Position numbers and translations under genes: made by a program. The notes under the pieces were generated by a model. It was not told the origin of the DNA and ran no database searches. It saw only the letters and a list, made by a program, of their open reading frames with translations. From assembly GCA_900769465.1 (NCBI GenBank), contig CAAGGT010000297.1, forward strand, positions 1-11,822: a stretch of 11,822 bases of DNA, in the 5' to 3' direction. The stretch is from Bacteroidaceae bacterium (GTDB lineage Bacteria > Bacteroidota > Bacteroidia > Bacteroidales > Bacteroidaceae). Within the stretch, counting starts at the first letter, position 1. Each line of letters opens with the position of its first letter. Positions 1 to 7,720 of the stretch are shown here, piece by piece.

Positions 1-314
1 CTCATGGTAGGCTTATATCCGTACCACTCGGCTTTGTTATTGTAAATCCAAGCGTATGGCTTTTGACCGTTCTTCATGCCGATCATATCGCTGAACTTGA
101 GTGTGTGCGAGTCGAGCTCGCCTTGATCTCGGTGGATAATCTGTATCCGAAGAGCATCATAGTTGTCTTTGACATAGGTGCTGATGAAGGATACCTTGGC
201 ACGAAGATTATCTCCGATATCTGAGATCATGGTTTTGTCCGAAAAGAGAGTGTCTTCGGAGAGCCGTTCAGACTCTCCGAATATTTTCCTTAATTCGTCT
301 TCAAAAAAATTCAT
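1..314 (-). CDS. Hypothetical protein, 3' end cut by window edge; paralogue of the next upstream gene
   Basis: The reading frame starts at an ATG at 312-314 and stays open to the left edge, giving about 104 residues without a stop. It begins MNFFEDELRKIF and lines up along its whole visible length with the protein encoded at 329-730: both share MNF-E--L---F, a block LRAKV-FI-T, the pattern G-(I/L)DS, the pattern QKP--W, and K--W--Y-P. I do not recognise a named family and assign no function; no membrane segment or signal peptide is visible. The start is supported by a good ribosome site (AAGGAGAG) about 8 bases upstream, which overlaps the TAA stop of the preceding gene. It is clearly co-transcribed with that paralogue. 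The true C-terminus lies outside the window. Confidence 0.85.
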   Translation of the reverse strand, partial: MNFFEDELRKIFGESERLSEDTLFSDKTMISDIGDNLRAKVSFISTYVKDNYDALRIQIIHRDQGELDSHTLKFSDMIGMKNGQKPYAWIYNNKAEWYGYKPTM

Positions 315-328
315 TGCTTAATCTCTCC

Positions 329-730
329 TTACATTTGAATTCCTAAATCGTGGTCGGCGTACATCCAAACGTATGCTTCGACCTTAGAGCCGATATTCTC
401 GAGCTCGGCATCGCTTGGTTCATATACAAACCAACTCGCTTTGCCGTTATCATCCCACACGTGTGGCTTCTGATCTTTCTTCGGGCCTTTTAGTCCAATA
501 ATTTCATGGAACATAAACGCCTGAGAATCTATAACACCATCGTGCTTATTGATGATAGAGAGCCGGAGCCCCTCGTATTGACCTGCAACGCGCGTGGTTA
601 TGAACTCCACCTTCGCCCGAAGGTCATCGCTGATGATAGAGAGCATCGATCTGCCTGCGAATATTGTGTCACCAGATTGCGTGTCAAAGTCGGGAAACAT
701 CCTCTTGAGTTGCTGTTCGTAAAAGTTCAT
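329..730 (-). CDS. Hypothetical protein, 133 aa, tandem paralogue
   Basis: This is an unrecognised 133-residue protein related to the product of the gene just downstream (1-314). Visible landmarks are LRAKVEFITTRV near residue 38, IDSQAF near 67, and a tryptophan/tyrosine-rich second half (W92, W100, Y103, and YVWMY near residue 120). It is soluble by appearance, mildly acidic, with no HTH or nuclease motif. The aromatic, alternating pattern suggests a small alpha/beta fold, which is inference only. A ribosome site (GAGGTGAG) lies just before the ATG and overlaps the TGA stop of the gene before it. The protein ends in Gly-Ile-Gln-Met, matching a C-terminal pattern shared by three other proteins in this operon. 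The tandem copy suggests a recent or functionally diversified duplication. Confidence 0.88.
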   Translation of the reverse strand: MNFYEQQLKRMFPDFDTQSGDTIFAGRSMLSIISDDLRAKVEFITTRVAGQYEGLRLSIINKHDGVIDSQAFMFHEIIGLKGPKKDQKPHVWDDNGKASWFVYEPSDAELENIGSKVEAYVWMYADHDLGIQM

Positions 731-738
731 AGCTCACC

Positions 739-1629
739 TCACATGCTGATATCGCCTGAGTGACCGCCATTTATATAGTAGTCGGTGTCAAGGCTACCGA
801 AGCTCTCGTTGTTTACGTAGAACTTGCCGTCAAACTTGAGAATGCGGTCACCCATGTATTCGGATACAAGTTCGAACTTTTGGCTCGGTGTCAGCCTTTC
901 AACGATTTCTCCCTTGGTTACTTCTTCATCGTAGAAGTAATGGAAAACCTCGTCGATTGTTTCATAGCCGAAGATGTTCTCATCGAAGAGGTCATCCTCG
1001 TTCATATTGCGAATGGCTTCTTTGACGGCATCCGTGTTGATTTGGCTTTGATTCTCGTCAAATTTAAACTCCACGCCTGCCATCATAAGCTCGTTGAGGA
1101 TTGTTTCCTGAATACGCTTGGCAAGGTCATAGTTGATTGCTTCTTCGCCTGAGCCATAACGTATTACCTCGATACCGAGGTGGTCTGCGTACTCCTTCAC
1201 AAGATCCCAACACCTGTCTTCCATGCTATCGAAATAACCAAGCTTGGAGCAGTCAATGGGCTGCTTCGGTACGAGGAGGAACCCTTCGTCACCGAACTGC
1301 ACGACATGTCTATCACCGAGCCCATTGTAAAAATCCATTGAGTACGGTCTGCCTTGGCTGCAACGTTTATCGAGGAAGTTCTGATCTCCTTGCATACGCA
1401 TGGTTAGATATGCGACTTCTTCGATGCTTGCGATCACGGGCACTCCCTCGCCGTAGGTGTAAGGGATGCAAGATACCTTGACTTCCGATTCATCGGGGAC
1501 GGTATTCATAAAGTTCTCAAAGGTGGTGTATCCTTCCAGCTCGAATCTTTCCTTTGGTGTTCCCATTGTTAAAAACACAGCGCTTCTGCTACCGCATGTA
1601 GCGGTTACTTTTGTAAACTCTAATGACAT
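739..1629 (-). CDS. Hypothetical acidic protein, 296 aa
   Basis: A 296-residue acidic protein that I do not recognise. It begins MSLEFTKVTATCGSRSAVFL, has an aromatic middle part (YFDSMEDRCWDLVKEYADHLG near residues 134-153), a predicted helical stretch with many Asp/Glu residues at about 195-235, and a Tyr/Gly/Asp-rich tail. There is no transmembrane segment, signal peptide or obvious catalytic motif. The start is chosen from a TAAGGAG ribosome site 8-9 bases upstream, which also contains the stop codon of the ArdA-like gene, so the two are translated as neighbours. The protein ends Asp-Ile-Ser-Met, one of four similar C-termini in the operon. Its place between an antirestriction-type gene and two small unknowns suggests an accessory role in establishment or host takeover. 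This is inference from context. Confidence 0.87.
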   Translation of the reverse strand: MSLEFTKVTATCGSRSAVFLTMGTPKERFELEGYTTFENFMNTVPDESEVKVSCIPYTYGEGVPVIASIEEVAYLTMRMQGDQNFLDKRCSQGRPYSMDFYNGLGDRHVVQFGDEGFLLVPKQPIDCSKLGYFDSMEDRCWDLVKEYADHLGIEVIRYGSGEEAINYDLAKRIQETILNELMMAGVEFKFDENQSQINTDAVKEAIRNMNEDDLFDENIFGYETIDEVFHYFYDEEVTKGEIVERLTPSQKFELVSEYMGDRILKFDGKFYVNNESFGSLDTDYYINGGHSGDISM

Positions 1630-1641
1630 TGACTTTTCTCC

Positions 1642-3639
1642 TTACATGTTGATTGTGTTGCCATCGAAGCCTTGGTAATCGATAATATCTTCGATGTTGT
1701 CGGGAAAGTCTTCCGAGAGGTATTCGTCCACCGTACTTAGATGTGGGTTATATACCACGATGGAATCAATGGCTGTTCCGTTGAGGAAAACCGCCTTGAT
1801 AGTTTCTCGTAGTATTGGATCGGAGATATGTCGCATGACCGCACCGCCTAACATATTATCCTTGAGGCAGGCGTTGTAGTCAGAGTTGTTACGCTTGAAG
1901 ATGTCTGCCGCCTGCTTCATATATCCAAGGGCATCCATCTTGGGATTGTACATCATGAACATGTTGCCTTCATCGTCATCCACATAGACGAATTTGAGTA
2001 TCGCTTCCTCATCGGGCTTGATTGGAACATATCCGTCCATAAGGTGTCCACGATTCGCAAGGTCTTCTATTGTTTCTTCGCTGAATCGGCAATCATGGAG
2101 CATTCCTCGGAAGATGATTTCATTGGGGCAACTTATGGATTTGAGCGTTCTTTGTAAAGTTTCGTGGTCAAAATTGTTCTTTACATAGCAGAGAGATGTA
2201 TAAATCTCAGAGAGTTCCTTTTCAAGAGAGGATTCTCCTTCTGCCTGACAGTCGACCATAAAGGCAGCATATTCTATCCAATTAAGGACAGCAGTTTTAT
2301 CTTCGCCATAAACCATTGCGCTGACTTCTACGATAAAATCCGATAGCTCCATAGGTGCTCGGACTCCTTCAGAATTTTCTTTTTCTGCCATTTCCATAGC
2401 TTCCCTCAGCGCTTCGTTTTCGCTATCCTCCATAACTGCATCGCTACGAGGAATGATATCGTACAAAGCACCGCCTTGCTTGGAAATAAGACCATAGGAC
2501 GAGATGTAGCATCCAAGCTCTCTCATGATGTTTCTCGCCGGGCGATACGCATCCATGTCCTCAAACATGTCAAGATCCATCTTTGAGTCTATGTGCATCG
2601 AAAGATACTTGAGCATGTAGTCTTTATGAGTCCTGATGCTATTGTCGAATTCATATTCGTCAATATGCGTTGCGATATCAAGGAGCCTGTCTGCGTTAGG
2701 TGTGTTATTGTGTTCGCCTTCAACCACTACCGCTGCTTTAAAGATTGCTTTCTGCTCGGGGCTCATTTCAGTATAGAGTCTTGCAACATCGTTAAACTTC
2801 TCAAAGTCTTTCATATTCGAGAAGTTGAAATCTGAAATCCACGGGATTGTAGATTCCATGGTAATGTATTCGGCTTTGCTGATATCCGAAAGCCCCATGG
2901 CTTTTGCCATTTTTGCCACTTCTTCATCGCTCATTGGGATATTGAGTTCGAAGATGCGACCTTCGAGATCATCGGTCGTTTCCCATGGTGCATTTGTTGT
3001 TACAAGTTTGAAGACGAAATCAGACTTGGCAAAGCCCCACGGCATAAGTTCTTCATCGTATGCATCGGGTAGCTCATACTCGCTTGCCATAACATACTTA
3101 CCGTCTGAGATTACGCCGCCGTCCTTCTTCCTGAAGGTAGCACCGATAACCTCACGGTCGAGCTTGTCAAGCACGTCCTCGGGAAGCTCCGAAATGTAAT
3201 CTTCCATTTCGTTTTCAATCACAAATTGACCTAACTCCGCATCTGAACGGATATTTGACACTACGGACACGTCTTCGAGCCCGTAAGTCATATTGATTAG
3301 GTCTTTCATGCTGATGATCTCTCCCTCAATATCCTCGGGAATAACCTTGCGCTTGACTGCATTGAAGACGGCATACTCGTCAGAGTTCTCGCTAATATTC
3401 TTGAGCCTGTGTGCAAAGTAATTGACCTCGAATACATTCTGTGAATCAATTCGAGCACCCACAAGTTCGGGAAGAACATTACAGTGCACTATGGAGATAT
3501 TGCATCTCGCATTTTCACCGTATACTCGTATCTGATCGAGCGCATCTTGGATTTGATAGTCGGAGGCAGGCAACGAGAGAGCTATGGAGTGCTCATCGTT
3601 TTCGGGATTATAGAGCTCCAACATCATTTTGAAGTCCAT
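1642..3639 (-). CDS. ArdA-like antirestriction / large polyvalent protein, 665 aa
   Basis: The first 190 residues resemble ArdA-type antirestriction domains of Firmicute mobile elements: a DALDQIR helix near 32-38, a VNYFAHRL helix near 72-79 (the usual ELN-LA position), then KDLINMTYGLEDV near 112-124 followed by AELGQFVIENEM near 134-145. ArdA proteins mimic DNA and block type I restriction enzymes. Residues about 225-350 look like a degenerate second copy (IPMSDEEV, KFNDVARLYTEM, ADRLLDIATHIDEY). The last 270 residues are acidic and unrecognised. At 665 residues it is far longer than a simple ArdA (about 165-180), so it is better seen as a multi-domain polyvalent protein. Overall high Asp/Glu content fits DNA mimicry. 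A strong AAGGAGGTG site overlaps the metK stop, so it is tightly coupled to metK. The protein ends Thr-Ile-Asn-Met. The ArdA relation is from remembered family patterns and needs a profile search. Confidence 0.75.
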   Translation of the reverse strand: MDFKMMLELYNPENDEHSIALSLPASDYQIQDALDQIRVYGENARCNISIVHCNVLPELVGARIDSQNVFEVNYFAHRLKNISENSDEYAVFNAVKRKVIPEDIEGEIISMKDLINMTYGLEDVSVVSNIRSDAELGQFVIENEMEDYISELPEDVLDKLDREVIGATFRKKDGGVISDGKYVMASEYELPDAYDEELMPWGFAKSDFVFKLVTTNAPWETTDDLEGRIFELNIPMSDEEVAKMAKAMGLSDISKAEYITMESTIPWISDFNFSNMKDFEKFNDVARLYTEMSPEQKAIFKAAVVVEGEHNNTPNADRLLDIATHIDEYEFDNSIRTHKDYMLKYLSMHIDSKMDLDMFEDMDAYRPARNIMRELGCYISSYGLISKQGGALYDIIPRSDAVMEDSENEALREAMEMAEKENSEGVRAPMELSDFIVEVSAMVYGEDKTAVLNWIEYAAFMVDCQAEGESSLEKELSEIYTSLCYVKNNFDHETLQRTLKSISCPNEIIFRGMLHDCRFSEETIEDLANRGHLMDGYVPIKPDEEAILKFVYVDDDEGNMFMMYNPKMDALGYMKQAADIFKRNNSDYNACLKDNMLGGAVMRHISDPILRETIKAVFLNGTAIDSIVVYNPHLSTVDEYLSEDFPDNIEDIIDYQGFDGNTINM

Positions 3640-3651
3640 AGCTGCACCTCC

Positions 3652-4683
3652 TTATCTTCTCTCGAAGGTGTCCTTATCGAAGAAGTGACAGCCTTCTGCA
3701 TATTTCTCGAAATCCTTGTTGTAGAGGTCGAGGGCTTCGATCATGCCCTTAACCGAGAGATCATACTCTCTCTGCACGTAGACTCCATAGTTTCTGCCAT
3801 CGCTTCCTTTGGCACTTACCGAGATGGGCTCGGGCTGTCCGATAACAAAGCCAAGCTGCACGGAGCAGAAGCGAAGACGGAACTTGTCAACGAGGTCGCA
3901 GGCAATCTTTCTTGCCATATAGGTTCCGGTCCTGTCCACCTTGGACACGTCCTTTCCGCTGAGAGCTCCACCGCCTACGGAATAGGCACCGCCTGTCTGA
4001 TCGCATACGATCTTACGACCTGTGAGTCCACAGTCGGCTTCCGGGCCGCCTTTTGTCCATTCGCCAGCAGGATTGATGATCCATTTGTTCGGGTAGGCAA
4101 TGCCGTGGAGGAGCTTGCGGATATATTTTCTGACCTCTGCGATATCGATATTGGGCTTGTGGCAGGCGCTGACTACAACGTCCATCACACAACCGTTCTC
4201 GAGGTCGATGGTGACCTGAGTCTTTGCATCTCCCACGAGGATGGAGTCGGGATTGGTATCCACATCCTTCTCAATGGTCGCCACGATTCTGTTGGCGATA
4301 TCTACCGACAGAGGAAGGTAGCTCTTGGTTTCATTGGAGGCATATCCGAAGACGATGCCTTGGTCGCCGGCGCCGATCACATCTTCGGTGCCGTCTACAG
4401 CCTTGCTGATTTCCACAGACTGCTCGGTGATGAGATTGATGATGTCATCCACCTTATATCTGAGTTTGTCTGCTACACGCCTTACAATCGCTTCATAGTC
4501 GATCTTGGCGTTTGTCCTGACCTCGCCTGCGAGGACGACGGTCGTTCCCTTGACAAGTGCTTCTACGCCGCATCTTGAGTTGCGATCCTCGCGCATACAT
4601 GCGGTGACAATAGCATCGCTGATCTGATCGGCGTACTTATCGGGGTGGAATTTGGTTACTGCTTCGGTAGTAAAAAGTTTCAT
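3652..4683 (-). CDS. metK: S-adenosylmethionine synthetase (methionine adenosyltransferase), short form
   Basis: MetK makes S-adenosylmethionine from methionine and ATP in the cytoplasm. The signature residues are visible: HPDKYADQISDA at 13-24, the GAGDQG ATP-binding hexapeptide at 104-109, DAKTQVT at 152-158, GGPEADCGLTGRK at 212-224, and the loop GGGALSGKD at 237-245 followed by KVDR. The Mg/ATP ligands and the K/R residues that bind phosphate therefore appear intact, so it should be active. It is 343 residues, about 40 shorter than typical bacterial MetK (about 380-400); the shortening includes the C-terminal end, which finishes FFDKDTFERR. A ribosome site (AAAGGAG) precedes the ATG. It is unusual to find metK inside an accessory operon; it sits directly ahead of an ArdA-like gene. 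It could supply methyl donor for element-encoded methyltransferases or alter the activity of SAM-dependent restriction enzymes; both ideas are inference. Confidence 0.96.
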   Translation of the reverse strand: MKLFTTEAVTKFHPDKYADQISDAIVTACMREDRNSRCGVEALVKGTTVVLAGEVRTNAKIDYEAIVRRVADKLRYKVDDIINLITEQSVEISKAVDGTEDVIGAGDQGIVFGYASNETKSYLPLSVDIANRIVATIEKDVDTNPDSILVGDAKTQVTIDLENGCVMDVVVSACHKPNIDIAEVRKYIRKLLHGIAYPNKWIINPAGEWTKGGPEADCGLTGRKIVCDQTGGAYSVGGGALSGKDVSKVDRTGTYMARKIACDLVDKFRLRFCSVQLGFVIGQPEPISVSAKGSDGRNYGVYVQREYDLSVKGMIEALDLYNKDFEKYAEGCHFFDKDTFERR

Positions 4684-4723
4684 TTTGGTATCTCCTTTGT
4701 AATTGTTTTTGTTTCAAGAAAGA

Positions 4724-4748
4724 AAGGCAGACCGTGCTGATCTGCCTT
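4724..4748 (-). terminator. Hairpin between DUF4313 gene and metK, possible attenuator
   Basis: On the - strand an 8-bp perfect stem, AAGGCAGA / TCTGCCTT, with a 9-base loop is followed by a T-rich run (TCTTTCTT). It lies in the 82-bp gap ahead of metK. The reverse side is also followed by T-rich sequence (TTGTTTTGATATGTTTTG), so it might act in either direction. The T run is interrupted by C, so termination may be partial. No convincing promoter follows it, so metK is probably reached by readthrough from upstream. Confidence 0.55.
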
Positions 4749-4765
4749 GTTTTGATATGTTTTGT

Positions 4766-5239
4766 TTACATATTCAAACCGATTGACTCATCTTCGCCTT
4801 CGTCTTCCGACTCGTCATCGTACTCGTGGTCATTGAGAGTATCTTTCATATACTCATCGAAGCGAGAACTGTATTTCTCGTAGTTTTCTTCGCCACAGCT
4901 CCTGAGGAACTGCTCATCGAATACCCACAGAGGATAGGTACAAAAGCCACTCGCTTTATAGAAGCCTGTGTCCTTCGCAATACCTGCCTGCAAGAGCTGA
5001 TCTGCAAAGTCGCAGTTGTTTGTGTCGATATAGGCACAGTTCTTCATGCCGATAAACTCACCGAAGGAAGTGGTAAGGTCGCAATAGGGCTCCGCTTCGT
5101 GTTCACCTGCGGTAACGTCATCGATCATGATGGCGATGCCGGGCATATCTTCATTCATGAAGGCTTTCTGTGAGTAGAGCTCGAGCCTTGGCTTGATGAG
5201 CCTTTTCTCACCTGTGAAGGTTGTAATTTGGTAGTTCAT
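4766..5239 (-). CDS. DUF4313 domain protein, 157 aa
   Basis: Recognised as the DUF4313 family, common in conjugative elements of Clostridia. Family-typical pieces are MPGIAIMIDDVT near residues 32-43, TTSFGEFIGMKNCAYIDTNN near 56-75, ADQLL near 79, and GFCTYPLWVFDEQFL near 97-111. Its biochemical function is unknown. The last 30 residues are very acidic (Glu/Asp-rich, with Ser) and end in Gly-Leu-Asn-Met. A ribosome site (AAAGGAG) stands 7-8 bases before the ATG, 18 bases after the helicase stop codon, so it is in the same operon as the helicase. The acidic tail followed by a C-terminal Met resembles the ends of three other products in this operon. Confidence 0.9.
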   Translation of the reverse strand: MNYQITTFTGEKRLIKPRLELYSQKAFMNEDMPGIAIMIDDVTAGEHEAEPYCDLTTSFGEFIGMKNCAYIDTNNCDFADQLLQAGIAKDTGFYKASGFCTYPLWVFDEQFLRSCGEENYEKYSSRFDEYMKDTLNDHEYDDESEDEGEDESIGLNM

Positions 5240-5257
5240 CCTTTTCTCCTTTCCGCA

Positions 5258-7531
5258 TTAATTCTTGAAGTATTCCTTGGGCTTTACAGCCTTGAAGAAT
5301 TCCTTTACTTCATCGAGTGTTTCGACCTTGGGGTATTTTGCAAGAACGGTCATTACCTTGTCCTGATACTTTCCGTCTTCTGCCACTCGGCAGTCGAGGA
5401 TGGACACAAGTCCTGTATCGTTCTCGCTACGGATGAGTCTGCCCACGCCCTGACGGAGCTTGATGAGCATCTCGGGTACGGCAAAGGTCTGAATGAAGGT
5501 CGGCACGTGGTCGATATCATTCTTTTTCTGCTCGAGCGTTGCCGATCTCATCGGGAACGGAGCACGGACGATGATCACAGAGGAGAGACTATCTCCAATG
5601 CAGTCCACTCCTTCCCACATGGAGCCCGAGGCAAACAGAACGCCGTTCTTGCTTCTCTTGAACTCGCTGATTGCCGTCTTATTGCTTCTTGTCATGCAGA
5701 TAACGTCATATTTTGCGAGTCTATCGTGTGTCAGCTCATACACGCTGCGGAGCACCTTATAGGAGGTGAAGAGGATAGCGGTATGGCCGTTTGTGGCATC
5801 GACAATGTCGCAAATTCGCTCTGAGAGGCGTTTAATATACTTCTTGCTGTCGTTGTCGGGGTGGAGCATGTCATCGGGGATATAGAGCCTTGTATTGCGC
5901 TTATAATCGAAGGGTGAGGGAGTGGTCGAGGTGAACACGAGCTCCTTGCGGATACGGTCAATACCGTTTTCCTTCATGAAGAACGAAAAGTCGGTTCCAT
6001 CGCTCATGGTTCCGGAGGTCAGCACGAAGCTACTTCCGCTGTTCCACACTTTGTCGTGGAGCATCCGTCCTACGTTCTTTGGAGCACAACAGAGAGTGAA
6101 TACTCCGTTCTCGTCGATATCTACCCATACGTTGATATTGTTCTGTCTATGGAAGACTTCGAGTGCAGAAAGAAGATCTTTTCCTACGTTCTTGTGTTCG
6201 CCATCTGCCTTATCTCTATTCGCTTCGATGGTTCTGATTAAAAGTGCCAACGCAGAAAGTGCTCCGACATCATCCCTCGAAAGCTCAATAAGGGTTCCAC
6301 GATCTTCGTCGAGGTCGTTGGTGTTGAGGTATCCGTTAAGGCGAGAGAACAAGCCTTCAGCGGTCAGCCTTACGTTATCCATAAGGTTCTTATATTGCTC
6401 GGGCGAGAATCCTTCGGAGCGAAGGGTTTTCACCACGTTCAGATATCTCTCGAAATGATGGAGCGTAAGCTCGGTGCCGAACATATCCTCGGCGCTGTCC
6501 TTGAACTTGTGGGCTTCGTCAATGATGACGATATCGCTGTGTCGGATTACCTTGCCGCCGGTCATGTCCTTGACCTTGATAGAAGCAAGATACATATTGT
6601 GGTTGACCACCTGAAAGTCGAGGTCTTCCTTGGCACAGTTGCTTGCAAGGTAATTGTGGTACCTACATTCCTGTATGTACTTGCACTTTTGGCAAGAGCC
6701 CTTCACGCAGATCTTTCCTTTGAGTCTGCCACCAAAGTTATAGCTGTCAAGGTCAAATGCTGTACCTGCAAAATCTTCGACTTCAAACATGTCAAGGATT
6801 CGCTTATGCTTCTCGGGGTGCTGCTTGAGGTTCGCTACGAGGTCTTCATAGCGTTTCTTGCAGAAGTAGTGCTCCTTACCTTTACGAATAACCACGCTGA
6901 GTGGCTTCTTGATGAGGTTATATTTCATGAGCATTGCCGAGAGAGACGGGATTTCCTTTTCCACAAGTGCTCGCTGAAGCTCGATGCTCGAGGTTGTGAT
7001 GGTGATGGGCTTGCAGAAGTCGAAGTTTGCGTTAGCGTTCTTTGCCACAAGAGCTGCTACGAGATATGCAAGTGTCTTTCCGGTGCCAACCTCTGCTTCG
7101 CAGATGCTGACGAGCTTTCCGCACAGTCCTTTATAGATGTTCTTTGAGAGCCTGATCTGTTCCTCTCGGATGGCATATCCGTGTTCTGCAAGGATCACTC
7201 TGAAAATGGAGTCGATCACCTGAAGCGGATCGTCTGCAATGGGATTGTAGGCTCTGCTGACTCCGGTGTAGCGGATAGCAGAAAGAATTAAAGGTGTGAG
7301 CCCCTTGTACTCGCTTCTCTTGATGGGATTCGAGAGTTTTCTTCTTGTTACCTCTGAGGACAGACCTGTTGTCGTGTCAAGGGCAAGGTAGTGGAGCTCG
7401 TGGCACATTACGCTGTGGTAAATGAGGAAGCGGTTCTCGAAGGTGAAGTCGTATTCGCCGTCTTTGTAAGCCTTCCTTTCATTCTTGTAATAATCGAGGA
7501 TTTCCTGACCGTTAAAGTTGATTTCGAACAT
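5258..7531 (-). CDS. DinG/XPD-family ATP-dependent DNA helicase with probable Fe-S cluster, 757 aa
   Basis: A superfamily 2 DEAH-box helicase of the XPD/DinG group, which unwinds DNA 5' to 3' and acts on replication or repair intermediates. Motifs in order: REEQ at 122-125 (Q-motif position), Walker A EVGTGKT at 147-153, a lone Cys at 224 plus CQKCKYIQEC at 280-289 (four cysteines expected to hold a 4Fe-4S cluster, with an extra Cys at 275), DEAH at 338-341, LTSGT at 504-508, EGVD at 640-643, and QGVGRLIR at 694-701. All catalytic motifs are intact. Length is in the usual 650-930 range. The ribosome site AAAAGGAG lies about 9 bases from the ATG. No clear promoter is seen close upstream; instead there is a long structured leader (7568-7720). 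It is probably a mobile-element accessory helicase rather than the chromosomal dinG. The symbol is withheld because several paralogues exist. Confidence 0.93.
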   Translation of the reverse strand: MFEINFNGQEILDYYKNERKAYKDGEYDFTFENRFLIYHSVMCHELHYLALDTTTGLSSEVTRRKLSNPIKRSEYKGLTPLILSAIRYTGVSRAYNPIADDPLQVIDSIFRVILAEHGYAIREEQIRLSKNIYKGLCGKLVSICEAEVGTGKTLAYLVAALVAKNANANFDFCKPITITTSSIELQRALVEKEIPSLSAMLMKYNLIKKPLSVVIRKGKEHYFCKKRYEDLVANLKQHPEKHKRILDMFEVEDFAGTAFDLDSYNFGGRLKGKICVKGSCQKCKYIQECRYHNYLASNCAKEDLDFQVVNHNMYLASIKVKDMTGGKVIRHSDIVIIDEAHKFKDSAEDMFGTELTLHHFERYLNVVKTLRSEGFSPEQYKNLMDNVRLTAEGLFSRLNGYLNTNDLDEDRGTLIELSRDDVGALSALALLIRTIEANRDKADGEHKNVGKDLLSALEVFHRQNNINVWVDIDENGVFTLCCAPKNVGRMLHDKVWNSGSSFVLTSGTMSDGTDFSFFMKENGIDRIRKELVFTSTTPSPFDYKRNTRLYIPDDMLHPDNDSKKYIKRLSERICDIVDATNGHTAILFTSYKVLRSVYELTHDRLAKYDVICMTRSNKTAISEFKRSKNGVLFASGSMWEGVDCIGDSLSSVIIVRAPFPMRSATLEQKKNDIDHVPTFIQTFAVPEMLIKLRQGVGRLIRSENDTGLVSILDCRVAEDGKYQDKVMTVLAKYPKVETLDEVKEFFKAVKPKEYFKN

Positions 7532-7567
7532 GTTTATTTCTCCTTTTTATTGTTTTCTTTTTCCGCT

Positions 7568-7720
7568 TGATAATGCTTTAGGGATTATCAGCTGAATGGT
7601 ATGCAGGAGCCGAAGCTCCTGCACAGTAGTTCAGCCGACAATCATTGTGTGATTGTTAGCTTGCCGAATTTATTTCAGCCCCCGGCTGAATAATTGCAAA
7701 AGAATAAAGGGCAATTATTC
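7568..7720 (-). ncRNA. Structured RNA leader or small RNA candidate ahead of the helicase gene
   Basis: Five perfect hairpins lie in about 150 bases. A: TGATAAT 7568-7574 with ATTATCA 7584-7590. B: outer GCTGAA 7591-7596 with TTCAGC 7630-7635, and inner GCAGGAGC 7603-7610 with GCTCCTGC 7615-7622. C: ACAATCA 7638-7644 with TGATTGT 7650-7656. D: TTCAGCC 7674-7680 with GGCTGAA 7684-7690. E: GAATAATTGC 7688-7697 with GCAATTATTC 7711-7720. Read on the - strand, hairpin B is closed by a C(UUCG)G tetraloop, a very stable RNA loop, which favours - strand transcription as the helicase 5' leader. The TTCAGC and GCTGAA arms of B and D can swap partners, and D overlaps E by three bases, so alternative folds are possible. 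I recognise no known riboswitch or ribozyme class. It could also be a DNA-level site such as an origin. Confidence 0.45.

Noticed and set aside
3484..4578. A 364-codon open frame on the + strand
   Set aside because: It lies opposite metK and the start of the ArdA-like gene, both with clear motifs or ribosome sites on the - strand; its translation has no recognisable motif and it is a mirror of their codon use.
6395..7147. A 250-codon open frame on the + strand
   Set aside because: It is antisense to the helicase core, including the Fe-S and DEAH regions, and has no ribosome site or motif.
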